64,000 bases of DNA, from positions 29,034,140-29,098,139 of the forward strand of contig CM046836.1 in assembly GCA_025618425.1 (NCBI GenBank). Direction: 5' to 3'. This document shows positions 1 through 12,052 of the stretch, piece after piece. The notes below the pieces were generated by a model. The model was not told the DNA's origin, made no database searches, and saw only the letters and a list, made by a program, of their open reading frames with translations. Origin of the DNA: Heliocidaris tuberculata. Taxonomy: Eukaryota; Echinodermata; Echinoidea; Camarodonta; Echinometridae. A program made the position numbers and the translations under genes. Positions within the stretch are counted from its first letter, which is position 1. Each line of letters opens with the position of its first letter.

Positions 1-88
1 TATTGAATCACGTTTGGATTTAATTGTTTTTTCTAGACCTACGTGATCATTTATGTTGTATTTTATGTTTTTTCTTTTTCCATTGAAG

Positions 89-166
89 CTCATTGGGAGA
101 ACTTGGCAAAAGAGAGGAAACAGAGAAGCTGGCTCCTAATATGTCTTCAGGTAATTTCATGCATCA

Positions 167-208
<42 letters not shown>

Positions 209-374
209 CATTCTCTGCCTCTCTATGTCTCTCCATTCTCTGCCTCTCTCTCTCTCTCTATGTCTCTCCATTCTCTGCCCCCCCCTCTCTCTCTCTCTCT
301 CTATCTATGTCGCTCCATTCTCTGCCCCCCCCCCTCTCTCTCTCTCTCTCTATCTATGTCTCTCCATTCTCTGC

Positions 375-405
<31 letters not shown>

Positions 406-3400
406 CATTGTTGATGCTCTTACATGTACATGTTCAGTATGGTATCCATTACTACCTACATGTAAGTCAGTTATGAAGGGATGTTTCTAAGCACAACTGA
501 AACGTTTTAGATGATAACTACTTTGTCCAACCAACATAAGATAGATTGTTAAATTTGTTCCCTGAATTTGTAAAAATGTTGAAACATTCACTAGTGATGT
601 TATCAGTCTTTCCCTGTACAAATTGTATGTAGTACATGTATGTTTTTAAAAAGGACAGCCAAGAGTATTACAAACTCAAAGTCTGATATTCATAAAATTT
701 TACTGACTTAATTCCTGGTTTAATCCCTGTTTGGGTTAATCCCTGTTTGGGTTAATCCTCTTATTTATGTGCACCATGTGGCAACCTTTTCAGCCCATAA
801 ACACTATCTTCATAATGCTGTTAACAAAAAATGAACAAACAAAAATCTTGTCATCATGACATCAGTCTCTCATGACTGGGGTTCTTTTCATTTTTCTTCA
901 ATTTGTTACGGAATTACAGTAATTTATAGGAGAAAAGAGTTTGACACTACACAGACTAAGTTAAGCCAAGGTTAACTTCAATAGGATGCTTTCGAGAATG
1001 TGGGCCAATGATTTTGCACTCTATTTCAGTAAAATAAATATGAATGAATCAATAGAAATAATGAAATCATTGATTGCTTCCAAGCAGATGATCTGAGACA
1101 AGCCTTAATTGCCACCATGAACCGTAATGATGATCTTCTAGAGAAAAATAGGTTAGTAAGAGTATGCCATCCAGAGCTTTAAAGATAAAGTTGAGTTCTG
1201 GTCATGTGATTACATTGTGAAAGAAACTGTTTCAAAACAATTGCGAAAGGTTGATCATGTCTACATAAAAATTGGTGTATACTGTGAGGTTTAGGAATCA
1301 TCAAAATGATCAGAAATTGACCCATTCTCACTGAAAATTACATGCACTGCGCACAGAAATGGGTATATGGGACAGTACACACACATTGCATGAACGTTCC
1401 GCCTCTATTTCACGTCATATTTCCAATATGATAGCACTTGAAGGGCAATCCTTTTCAGGCGACATTTCTGCTGTGATGTTCTTCCAAACTGACATAAAAG
1501 GAATGAGAAAGCTTACAAATTATTTTTCACCTTTCCCAGAATTCAACCTTCTCTTTAAAGTAGATATTCAAAGCAAATCACAAATATGCTCAATAATGTA
1601 TCTCTAGAAACTAGAAAGCTTGCAGATGGTAATCGTATAAGTTTTACATTAACTGCGTGTTTGATGATTAAAAAATGGCACAAATAAAAACGCTTCTCAG
1701 CATCTGGGATATCCGAGCGATTCGCCAGAAATATACCCATGTTTTCATGACGTCACATCAGGTACCAATCCTGCCTAAGCAGACGACGTCCTATATCAAG
1801 TGAACGTAACTGCAATGCAATTATTTTTAAATTATAAAGAGTTTGGTGTGTTTCACCATGACGGTATTTCACATCATTCTTAAAGGGAAGTGAAACCGTT
1901 TCTAGTAACTAAAATCTTTTGTTTGTAAAAAGTCATGATAAGGGTCAATGATCAATCAAAGAAATCACACTTTCGAATTGTAAAGCCCGCTGAATTATAG
2001 CATGGATGGTATTCGTTCCCTCTTGAAACGCCGACATGCCGCGGTGCATGCAGCTGAAAATACAATGGCATCTTATTTTGTTTACAAGCGATTGATTCCT
2101 TTATTTTTTTAACGCTGCATTTTTCATCAAAATAATACCATGCAGGAAATTTAGAGTGAGGCAACAAATAAACATTTATACTGACGCTAGCGAAATAAGA
2201 GAAATAAGTGAAGATGAGATGACAAAACAGGCACTGAAAATGTGTAAGATGTTATGGGGCATCGTCTGCCTAGGAAGGATTGCTCCCCGGTATGACGTCA
2301 CATATCTCAGCAGCGTTCAAAGAGCTCTATAGGTGCTATAGCGGGGCTGTGTTATATCATTTTATAATTGATAATAATCATTACTTCAAATGTTTCCAAG
2401 CGTTGAATTTTGATGAACCTTGTTCAATCTAAGCTTCACCTATGCAATAATAAAAATTAAATCAATATTCAAAATCAATGAAATTCTACTTTAAGGCTTG
2501 TTGAAACATGGCAGTAAACCGCCTCAGCAAAATAAAATCCTGGGCCCTTATTCATAAAACCTTACTAAGCTAGTTGTCAACTAAATGCATATGCTACAGT
2601 ACATGGCTAGTTGCCAACTACATGACAGGCCTAGTAAGGTTTTATGAATATGGGCCCAGATGGATGGCAAGTGGGGAAAGAAAAGAAAACTATCTGCACG
2701 TAACAGTGACCCCAAAGCATACTCGCTTAATATTTGTGTGTTATAAAATACAGACATGTGAGATGCATTACGCTCATGTCATTTTATTGTGCCACATTTT
2801 TTGTTGTTGTTGCTGTCTATCATGTTATAAGGCTTCAAAATCTTGTCAATATACATGTACGTGCATAGATGGTATTGCATATATACATTCCATACATTAA
2901 CGAAGTTCAGATATCCATTTATTATTTGTAATTCATAATCATGTATGTATTTACTTAACAATCTCCATCACAAACACGAGCCAAAGTAGGAAAATATCGA
3001 GAAATAAAGTGGCTCTGTTCTGTACATGAATTACATGTGTATATATGTGTACTGTATCTGTTTATAATACATTCATGTATTCTGTGTAAAGTTTAAAATT
3101 TAATTTACAGGTGGCTGACATTGCATATGTACCCTCTGAAATGATCTCTTTATGTTGTATTGAAAATCCTATTGAATAGCTTATGATTGTGTTGCAGATC
3201 ATTGCGTGCACTGTTAGACAGTGAGATGGAACACTCAGCATCTCTGAGAGGTCAACTAGAAGAACTTAGGGTCAAGAGTCATGACACACAGGAGAAATTA
3301 GACTCCCAAGTACAGGCTCTTACAAGGTATTTAACATGCACATGATGCACCATAATCTCAATACACATATGGTAGTTAAACGAAATGTGAAAGCAACAGT

Positions 3401-6400
3401 TTTTTTTTTCTGATTAGTTTATTTCAATTAATAAGGGTGTGGTGGTAAAAATACTTGTCCACACCATGCAGGGAAATCCACAACAATTTTTTGATGTATT
3501 TCATTGAACCTTTATTAATTTTGATTTTGATGTGCAACAAATGTGTTAATGACAAAGAGCAGCATGCAACTTTTCACTCAATTCATTAGCTGAAATGTCA
3601 GACATTTGTGAAGATTGTTGAAGGTTTTTTTTTATTGTTGCAAGTTTGCAAATGAGAATATTTGCGTTGAATTACATTAATACATATTTTTGTGTGTGTG
3701 TGAGACTCCATGTTTAAGACATTGTATTTCTAATGTTTATGTGATGTATAATATAGCCTTGAGTGGTTCTCTTGGTTAGTAAGAACGTAACATTGATTAA
3801 TGCCTCGCGAAAGTATAGAATAGAAAACTATGGAATTCTGTTACTGCCCATGTGGAATGGTGTTAATGCATGTTGTTTGTGCATTTATATCTGATGGCAA
3901 AATTTGACCACTAGTTCTTATCTGATTCTGCGATGATTTGATTTGACAGGGAAAATGAATTACTGAAGAATCAACTAAAGAAGTATGTAGCTGCAGTTCA
4001 GATGCTTAGAAGAGAAGGATCGATGGGAGCTATTGAAGGTATTATAAAATGATGAAATAGATCTGTATCAATGATTGGTTGACAGTGGACACGAGACCAG
4101 GCATTTAATTTTCCTTTTGCGAAACCGGTCATTAGTAATGACCAGTTGGGCATTAGGAATTATGACTAATGACCTAGTTAATCATCTTGAAAGTAGCTTT
4201 GTCAGTCGACTCTAGATATATGGAATTTTGGATGAGTGTGATTTACCAAATGAAAAGGATAGAAAACGATCCTTATCACAATTTTATATAACAGGAAGTA
4301 ATACACGTTGTATGTTGGAAATTATGAGGAGGACTCACCAAGTAGCTATTTGTAAGAAACTACTACTTCCTTTCAAGTCTAGCAATGGATTTTATTGTCA
4401 TGAAAATTTAGAATGAAAGATTCTACTATTATGAATATCTAAATGATTTCAGTGCCAGCTCAAATGACAGTGATATACATGTTTATGTTGAAAGAACTGA
4501 GTGAATAATTCCATTCTCAGTTAATGTAGAAATCAGAATTGGAAAGGTAGTGTTGTGTTATTTGGCTATACCTCCCCTTTTTCTCTCTAATATTTAATTG
4601 TTGTAATTTCTTTGAATATACGGGAACGAACCCTTTTGCATCTACTTCACAGATTTTTCTCTTGCTTCATGCTGTTACAGTGTATAAAAGTGCTTGATGT
4701 AACTTTGAATGGGATGAAATTTTGAAACTAATCTTTAATTGTTTCAGGTTTACCTGGTTTCAGACCTGAGGATATTCAACCAGCTATACCAGAACCTAAA
4801 CAGGGCCTGGTAGACTACAGGTATGACTTGTGGTTTCATAAAGGTCACCACTCACCTTAGAACTTTTGGAAGAAAATGCAGTAGGAATCTTAAAAGGCGA
4901 TTTCTTCATGATTTATGACCCTAGTGGTCATATTAACAATAAATTCTAAACTGAGGAGGTATCGTGAGCCTCCCACTCAGAGAAAACACCTGATCAGCTT
5001 TGAATGGTAGTGATATCTTTCAGTCACATGATTACTCACCATATTTTAGCTGATTGGGCATTTGCTTGAATGGTTTGACAAAATCCAATGTCTTCCGTAT
5101 CATCTGACCATTTAAGACCTCAATGAAGAAGGATATTCATCTTTTATGATTTTTTTATCTAATATTTTTGTAATTTTCTTTTAATAATCTAGTTGTCATG
5201 TGTGACTGGGGCTTGAAAGCTTCAAACACAGGACATCTGTTTCCAAGATCACTCTTTCAAACTATTATGCTTGAAATTATTTTCACATGTTTGAATGGAT
5301 CATGATGATGACTCTTATATTTCCCTGATTCTGTATTCCATCCATCTAGCGAGCAAGCTGAGCAGTATGAACACAAGCTAATCCAGGTTGCTGAGATGCA
5401 TGGTGAACTGATGGAGTTCAATGACTATCTCACCAGACAATTAAAGGCTAAGGATTCACTTATCAAGATTTTAAGAGAGGAGTTGGTGGACCTGAGAGGA
5501 CCTCTCCCAGAAGATAGATCAGACTCGGAGCTCAACTCTCCAGATTCAGAGACGTAAGTATTATCTCAAAGCTCTGTTCTACCATTCATAGAAAGGTAAT
5601 GATGATAATATGTCTTGTTTACCTAGGGTAGCCTGATCAATACTGTTCTCCTTGAGGGCTGTGCAATCATTTATACACCAGGCTTTAGCCCGGCTATCAT
5701 GATAAGGTGCTCAAGCTTTCAAAGAATTTCTTTCTTTTCATCTTTTCATCATTGTGTGGAGGCACGGTTTACATACACATGTCGTAAGTCACTAAGGTAA
5801 AATTATGTCATCTTGATGATCTCCTCAGGTAATTGACTCTGCCATGAGAATGTTATGACAGTTATTTATTGTATTTCACCAATGTTATTGAGCTGTTCTG
5901 ATTTCATGATTAATGAATCTGTCAATGTAATATTTCCTTTAAACATGTATACTGTAGTGTAAATATATTGTTGACTATCACTGATGGGCTTACTATTGTT
6001 CTTTCTCTTTCTCTCTCTCTCTCTTTCTGAAGAGCCTCATTAGCTCCAGCAACTCGAGCTCTCATCAATCTATGGATTCCATCAGCTTTCTTAAGAGGGA
6101 AGGGCAAAGATGCCTTCCATGTATACCAGGTAGGTCTCTTTCTCTTCCTCCTCCACCACTGTACATTTATTTTTCTCCTCAAGTGGGAAATATTAAACAT
6201 ATGAGAGGTAAAAAATGATTTACATGCCAAACCCAGCACTTAGATTCCAATGATGTGAACATGCTGTGCAGGGAGCTGCCTGGGAAGAAGGATCCTAGCT
6301 TAGGGTCTTGAGGTATTTACACTATAACTTTTGATTCAGAGTTCTAAAAAATATACCAGATGCATGAGCAGAAAGAGCAAAAATTTCTGCACACACTTTG

Positions 6401-8882
6401 TCCATTTTTGTTGCATGACCATATTGCTTTTGATGTCAAGAATTTAAAAAACAAGAATAAGCTTTAAAATCCTTAAATTGGCAACACATTGATAGATTCA
6501 AAGTCAATATTTTTTATCAAAATTGGCAATTTTGTAAACTTTTCAACAAATTCCTAACCATGTATATTTTTTTCAAAGACATTACACCTTATTAGAACCA
6601 TGTAGAACTAAAAAAAAAATATTATTGTTGCCAATTTGAAGAAAAATAGTGATCAATTTAGCCCTTAAATAATTTCTGTCCTGAAAGGGTTAATCTGAAA
6701 CCATAGATAGAACATCAAAATATCTGGCACATGGATCTCTTAATGCAGGTAGAACAATATTTGACTAGTTCACATGTTTCATCTCAATTTCTTTTTTACT
6801 GCTATTCTGTTTATTATCTTTTACTCTTCTCCACAGATTTACATTCGAATCCGAGATGATGAATGGAATGTTTACCGTCGATACTCTCAGTTCAGAGAAC
6901 TCCATATCAAGATGAAGAAATCTAATGCTGTCATCAATACGTTTGAATTCCCTCCAAAGAAGGCTGTGGGTAACAAGGTACGGTTATCTAGTTTCTAGCC
7001 TCTTATTATACTCATTTCTAGATTACCTCTGCTGTATTCATGAAGAAACAGTTCATTCATACAAGCATACATGGTTTCAGATAATTTGTGTTAAGGAAAC
7101 TTTTGATTATAGTGCCAGAAACACATATCCTAGCTTAAAGATAAAGTTGAGTTCTGGTTGTGTGATAACATTGTGAAAGATACTGTCTTGAAGCAATGGG
7201 GAAAGGTTCATAATATGCTACATAAAAATTTGTGTATGTTGTAAGGTTTTAGAATCACCAAAACGAGAAGAAATTGACTCAATCCTGCTGAGAGTCACAT
7301 ACACTGCTCACAGAAATGTGTATATGGGACTACATACACATGTTTGGCCCAAACATTTCAGCTGTTTCTCGGCATTTTTCGAATATGAGGGCATTTGAAG
7401 ATCATTCCTTTTCAGGAGACATTTCTACTATAATGTTTTTCCAAACTGACATAAAAGGAATGAGAAAGTTCACAAATTATTGTTTACCTTTCCCAGAACT
7501 CAACCTTCCCTTTAAAATTGATTCTGAATAGTTTGTCAAGCATGTGATGGTTTGTTTGGACCCGCATTTTATTTATTTATTTTTTTACTACTTGAAATCA
7601 CACTCACTGAAAAGCCAAACTTATAATGTCACGTATGTAGGTCAGGACTTATAGCTTGCTTTTCTTCTCTTTCTCTATCAAATACTCAATTTTATACATT
7701 TTATACCAAAATTGTTTGGCAAATACCATTATTTTGTAGTCTTGAACATTTTGTGTTAGTTTGTTTGATTCTGTGAGAAAGTATTTTCTGTACTTTACCA
7801 AAACTCAAGAGTATTCAGATCAAATAAATACAGCTTGAGAATAATTTTGCCAAAGCACATGTGAGATCTCCCATTGTTTATACTATGAGCTGTAGTCACA
7901 TGTTTTTGCTTTGTTCTATAATTGAACAGGATATGAAGTTTGTGGAAGAGAGGCGGAAAAGGTTACAGCACTATCTCAGACTGGTTATCAATTTCTGCGT
8001 TCAGAATTCCCTTGAGCTCACAGAGTCACCCAACAAAGAAACGCTCATATCATTGATACCATTCTTTGGGTGAGTATAGACTGGTGATCAGTTTTTGTTT
8101 TCAAATTAGCATAGGCACACAGCAATACAATACAAGGTTCTATGATACTTTGTTTTGAGATAAGTACAAGTCTCTGATATAATATTGAGATAAGTACAAG
8201 TGGCTGCTAAAATAAAACCAACAGGTAAAGTTGTATACTGTTAAAACCAGAAACGTTTGCGATTTGAAACTTTCGTGAATTGTAAATAACAGCCATTTTC
8301 ACAGCAAGAGACTTTGGCCATTTGCAAAGGTTTAGTGTTATGTCAGTTATGATTCAATCATTTCCTGGCATGAAACTTCGCGAAAGTCGTGAACATCAAA
8401 TGCGCGCAAAAGTTTCTGGCTTTACATTACACATTTCCAAAACCCTCTTTTGTATTACTTATATTCAAATACACTTACTTACTCTCATTGATGTTGAGAA
8501 TTGAAGGCATTATCAGCAAGAGCTTTGGCCTATGGCCTTCAACCATAAGGTTGCGATGTTAATCCTCCGACCAGTGCGTATGCTCTTTCCTCTTTGAGAC
8601 AAGGCTTTTTGTGTAGTTGTCCCCTTTCAACCCAGATGCAGAAAATGCATCCTCTGGTAGGAAGTCAGTCCTTGTGCGTATATGCAACTCAGCCCAAGCC
8701 TGGGCTGTAGTGACTAGTCTCAACTATTGGTAGAGACCATGTTAGTAATATCTGACAATATTCTCTTGTTGAATTGCAGGGATGCAATGGTGAGGAAACA
8801 GAGTAAAGGCAGTGGGGGTAACAAACCCAGACTGATGGCTGGTAGGAGGAGTAACGAGACGCCCAGCTATGAGGGACTCTAG
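89..8882 (+). CDS. SNX29: Sorting nexin 29-like protein, 3' part (ten exons)
   Basis: Coding exons with GT-AG borders and continuous phase: 89-150, 1088-1151, 3198-3326, 3950-4038, 4748-4820, 5350-5553, 6033-6129, 6837-6977, 7930-8069 and 8780-8882 (stop TAG 8880-8882). They give 366 residues of the C-terminal part; the start and any RUN domain lie upstream of the window. Residues about 1-205 are rich in E, K, L and Q and look like coiled coil. A PX domain follows at about 218-332. It contains the RRY-x-x-F phosphoinositide-binding motif (RRY 253-255, F258), the PPKK segment (278-281), and the FVEERRKRLQ-type helix that starts exon 9. By family knowledge the PX domain binds membrane phosphoinositides on endosomes; the specific role of SNX29 is poorly known. 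The basic 33-residue C-terminal tail is encoded in the first unit of a tandem repeat. The assignment to SNX29 rather than another PX protein rests on remembered similarity of the ALINLWIPS...FLRGK segment before the PX core. Confidence 0.9.
160..405. repeat. (CT)n microsatellite with C-run interruptions
   Basis: Nearly pure CT/TC dinucleotide runs, broken by several copies of a short TGTCTCTCCATTCTCTGCC unit and by runs of C. The tract lies in the SNX29 intron that starts at 151. Long open frames across it encode only Leu/Ser repeats and are not genes. Confidence 0.95.
1165..1565 (+). repeat. ~390-bp interspersed repeat, copy 1
   Basis: This segment matches 7130-7530 and 26915-27310 along its length. 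All copies begin near a TAAAGATAAAGTTGAGTTCT-like sequence (copy 3 is diverged there). All contain a closely similar stretch encoding an [15 protein letters not shown] peptide in one frame. It lies in an SNX29 intron. No terminal inverted repeat or transposase was recognised, so the class is unknown. Confidence 0.75.
1747..2303. mobile_element. Foldback element with imperfect ~43-bp inverted arms
   Basis: The left arm (1747-1789) and right arm (2261-2303) are imperfect inverted copies. Both start with ATGACGTCACAT at the outer edge and carry CAATCCT...GCAGACGA inside. The middle has no coding potential. It adjoins the 390-bp repeat and could be part of one larger element. Confidence 0.5.
2541..2658. 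mobile_element. Palindromic MITE with GGGCCC ends
   Basis: The ends are GGGCCC followed by a TTCATAAAACCTTACTA-like arm and its inverse (2542-2570 against 2630-2657). The whole 118 bp could fold into one hairpin. It resembles the foldbacks at 24139, 25975, 28788 and 58233, which share the outer gggc(cc)-gtt-cataaaac type of edge. Confidence 0.65.
6305..6689 (-). mobile_element. TTAA-flanked MITE (piggyBac-like), degenerate copy
   Basis: Minus-oriented relative of the elements at 11555, 23047 and 39267. The end at 6689 reads TGAAAGGG followed by the target TTAA (6690-6693). The other end is decayed. It lies in the SNX29 intron just after exon 6033-6129 and has no coding capacity. Confidence 0.65.
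7130..7530 (+). repeat. ~390-bp interspersed repeat, copy 2
   Basis: Second copy of the repeat at 1165, in the intron after SNX29 exon 6837-6977. Its open frame (7316-7531) encodes a peptide clearly related to that of copy 1 (shared [11 protein letters not shown] and FPELN-type residues). It is too short and repeat-borne to call a gene. Confidence 0.75.
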
Positions 8883-9340
8883 GGAGAAGAGAAAAGGCAG
8901 CAGGGGTAACAAACCCAGACTGATGGCTGGTAGGAGGAGTAACGAGACGCCCAGCTATGAGGGACTCTAGGGAGAAGAAAAAAGGCAGCAGGGGGTAACA
9001 AACCCAGACCGATGGCTGGTAGGAGTAACGAGATGCCCAGCTATGAGGGACTCTAGGGAGAAGAGTAGAGACAGCAGGGGTAACAAACCAAGACTGATGG
9101 CTGGTAGGAGGAGTAACAAGATGCCCAGCTATGAGGGACTCTAGGGAGAAGAGAAAAGGCAGCAGGGGGTAACAAACCCAGACTGATGGCTGCTACAAGG
9201 GGGTAATGACACATCCAGCTATGAGTGACTGTAGAGAGCAGAGTAGAGGCATTAGGGGGTAACGAATCCAGACCGATGGTTGGTAGGAGGGGTAATGGAC
9301 TCTAGGGAGCAGCGTAGACAGGGGTAACAAACCCAGGCTA
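8808..9340 (+). repeat. 88-bp tandem repeat spanning the SNX29 stop codon
   Basis: Units begin near 8808, 8896, 8984, 9070, 9158 and 9248, with a partial unit near 9315. The first unit is the last coding segment of SNX29 plus its stop. The next units repeat the same sequence (KPRLMAG...NETPSYEGL plus TAG in unit 1) with increasing divergence towards the 3' side. Spacing is 86-90 bp, not a multiple of three, so the later copies are untranslated 3' sequence. Confidence 0.9.
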
Positions 9341-10290
9341 ATGGTGGAAGGAATCATGGTGATAGCAGAGGAATGGTTGAAGAGCGGCAGGATTGATCGG
9401 GTTTATGATCCAACTTCAGTGGCTTCAGAATGGCAAAGAAAGTAGAGAAGATGGATAGAGAGGGGAGAAGAGATAGTGGGGAAGGAAAGAAACATAGTGA
9501 AACAGAGGGAGATAGAGATGGAAAAGGAGAGGAAGAAGACTGTAAAAGAATATATATGGAGCTACCAGTCTGAAGCCAGACCTGAACCTAGGAAATATTA
9601 AACTCTCTCAAGTTAAAGGAAAAAATTATTTCCATGCAAACTTTTATAAAAGTTGACATTTTCAGATAGGAATGATACCCTTTGTGTCTGCCTACAGTGA
9701 TTTTTTTTCACAAGATCTGATACAAAAAATGAGCCTTTTCTTATGATGTGATAATATGTTTCTGGTGCTGAGCTGACATGGTTGCATTAAAATATAGGTC
9801 AGAAGCAATTGTGTAAGAATATTTCAAAATTCTATTTTGCTTCCATGAAGCAGAGAGATATGTAACAAATCATGTGTGCTGGCCTTCTGTGTGACTTTGA
9901 GAGATAAAAAGAGCCATGCAGTATTTAAATCAAGTGACCAAGGTACATGTAGCTACCCTTATAATCATGTGATCATAATTATTTATTATATTGTACGTTT
10001 ACTTGATGATTTCTGTGAAAAAAATTTCCCATGAATTTTCCAACATTATTGCTCGATGATGTATGGTTGAGTTTTACCTGTCATTTCTGTGCAGCACATG
10101 TAGTCGCTTCAAACTTTTTTCTTTATAGTTGATTTTAGAAGAAAATATATGAATATTTGATACTGATTTTATTTTTTTTCATATTCAGCGAGTCCAAGTT
10201 TCCCTCATTATCTTCAGTCCTTGTTTCCCTTAATTTCTTTTAAAAAAGCACTCACTGTATTACGTCTTGTTGTCATGCCATTAAACTGCA
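9341..10290. other. Probable SNX29 3' untranslated/flanking region
   Basis: AT-rich sequence with no plausible coding exon. It begins with a purine-rich GA tract (about 9410-9540). I saw no clear poly(A) site, so the transcript end is undetermined. Confidence 0.4.
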
Positions 10291-10957
10291 TATGTGACCC
10301 TCCACCACAAAACGACCAATAAGTCGGAAATTTGGGTTTTTAAAATTTCAACACAGTTTGAAAGCTTAGATTCTAAGCTTTAAAATGATATATAACTTTT
10401 CTTCTATGGACGAAGCAAACCCTTGTAAATTACAATGAGAATGTCAACATGTCAGACAGGCTAATGACCAAAACAATAGAGAAAACGGGCTCTAAAGAAG
10501 AGTGACCATTTAAGAACGCCTAATCTGTGTCCTATTGTTTGTCGCACAAAAGGTTGAGTCAAAACTCACTTGCATACACTGCAAAGTACTAATTGGATTG
10601 GGTTGAAACTTTCCATACCTTTAGAACAGATATATTTCTTTGTTTCTTTAGATTTTGAATATCAGACAGTGCCTAGTTTTTAAGCTATACCAGAAAAGCG
10701 ATGTGAAGTACAATCCCAGCAAGTTGACACACAAAGTTTGAATGTCAAGGAAAACATGGTCATTTTGAATGAGAGTAAAAACATATTTCAACATGGTATT
10801 TTACCCTGAAATTTTGTCGGATGATAGATTACTAAATGACCTTTCAGAAAATACCAAAAAAAAAATCAAAATTTCTACCCCAAACCACCTTTATCAGCTG
10901 TTTACTCTAAAACTCCCATTGCGACTTATTGGTCGTTTTGTGGTGGAGGGTCACATA
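10291..10957. mobile_element. 667-bp MITE with identical 36-bp terminal inverted repeats
   Basis: The first 36 bases (10291-10326, starting TATGTGACCCTCCACCACAA) are the exact inverse complement of the last 36 (10922-10957). TA dinucleotides at both edges suggest a TA target duplication, as in Tc1/mariner-type elements. The interior has no transposase; the small open frame at 10769-10960 runs into the end repeat and is not a gene. Identity of the arms suggests a young insertion. Confidence 0.85.
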
Positions 10958-11450
10958 TAATATTTCTCTTTGTTACGCTCTTCATGCAGATTATGATACA
11001 ACTAAAATGCATTTGAACTTTTCTATTTGGTACTTTGAACTAGAGCTTGTCCAAATCTGAACAAAAAATAGATGTAGAGATGGAAATAAAATGCTCGCCC
11101 AATTTGAAGTAATTATGTGTAGGGTTTAGTGTGTACTGAAGGGATGATGCAGAGATCTGCAAATCATGACATGCTTTAATTTATACCAGGTGTGATTGGA
11201 CAGGTTTTTTTTCTTCCAGGAGATATTGATTGTTTCAACTTGACCCATTTCCGACCGGAACCGGTCAGTTCTTGTATTGAGCATAGAATAAGGAGAGAAT
11301 TAAGTACTCAGTGGATTAGTCATGAAACAAATTGATGTCTCCAGTACACACAGGCTCTCTTCAGATAAACTTGGTTACGTCCAATATAAATCTAGGTAAA
11401 AATATTCATCTGTTTTTCCGCTATCATTTCTCCTTCAGAAATTAGGAATA

Positions 11451-12052
11451 TACAGTGGAAACTTGTTATAAAGAGCTCCGATATAACAAGATTCCTGATA
11501 TAATAAGGTAATTTTGCTGGTCCCAGGTCTTTATGTGATTTTTTTTTTTTTTAACTCTTTCAGGACAGGAATTATTTAAGAGCTCAATTGATCACATTTT
11601 GTTCTGCAAATTGGCAAGAATAATATTTTTCTTTTAGTGCTACATGTACGTGGTTCTAATAAGATGTAATGTCTTGAAAATAATATACATGGTTAGGAAC
11701 TTTGTCGAAAAGTTGAAAAAGTTGCCAATTTGGACAAAAAACAATGATTTTGAATCCCTCAATGTGTTGCCAATTTAAGGATGTTCAATCTTATTCTCCT
11801 TTTTAAAATTCCTGGCATCAAACGCAATATGATCATGCAACAAAAATGGACACAGTATGTGCAGAATTTTTTGCTCTTTCTGCTCATGCATCTGGTATAT
11901 TTTTTAAGGCTCTAAATCAAAAGTTATTGAGCCAAACCACAAAATGTGGTCAATTGTCTCGAAAGGGTTAACCCTGATATAAGGAGATTCCAGATGATAA
12001 CAAGGTAATTTCCATAGTCTCAAGGTCCTCATTATAGTGAGTTTCCACTGTA
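11451..12052. mobile_element. Palindromic pogo/Tigger-like MITE, interrupted by another element
   Basis: Ends are TACAGTGGAAAC... and ...GTTTCCACTGTA, with inner GATATAAC-type repeats. The same structure occurs uninterrupted, about 180 bp long, at 23692-23872 and 24645-24825. Here a 413-bp TTAA element sits in its centre. The CAGTGGAAACTYGTTATAA type of end resembles pogo/Tigger ends from memory; the superfamily is an inference. Confidence 0.7.
11555..11967 (+). mobile_element. 413-bp TTAA-flanked MITE (piggyBac-like)
   Basis: Begins CTCTTTCAGGACAGG and ends TCTCGAAAGGG, flanked by TTAA at 11551-11554 and 11968-11971. CCCTTT-type ends with a TTAA target are the hallmark of piggyBac-family elements. 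The interior is non-coding. Related copies lie at 6305, 23047 and 39267. Confidence 0.75.

Noticed and set aside
43..490. Open frames of up to 127 codons rich in Leu and Ser
   Set aside because: They are translations of the CT microsatellite. Only 89-150, in a different frame context, is a real exon.
8883..9340. Additional SNX29 exons in the repeat copies
   Set aside because: The unit length is not a multiple of three and read-through meets stops within about ten codons.
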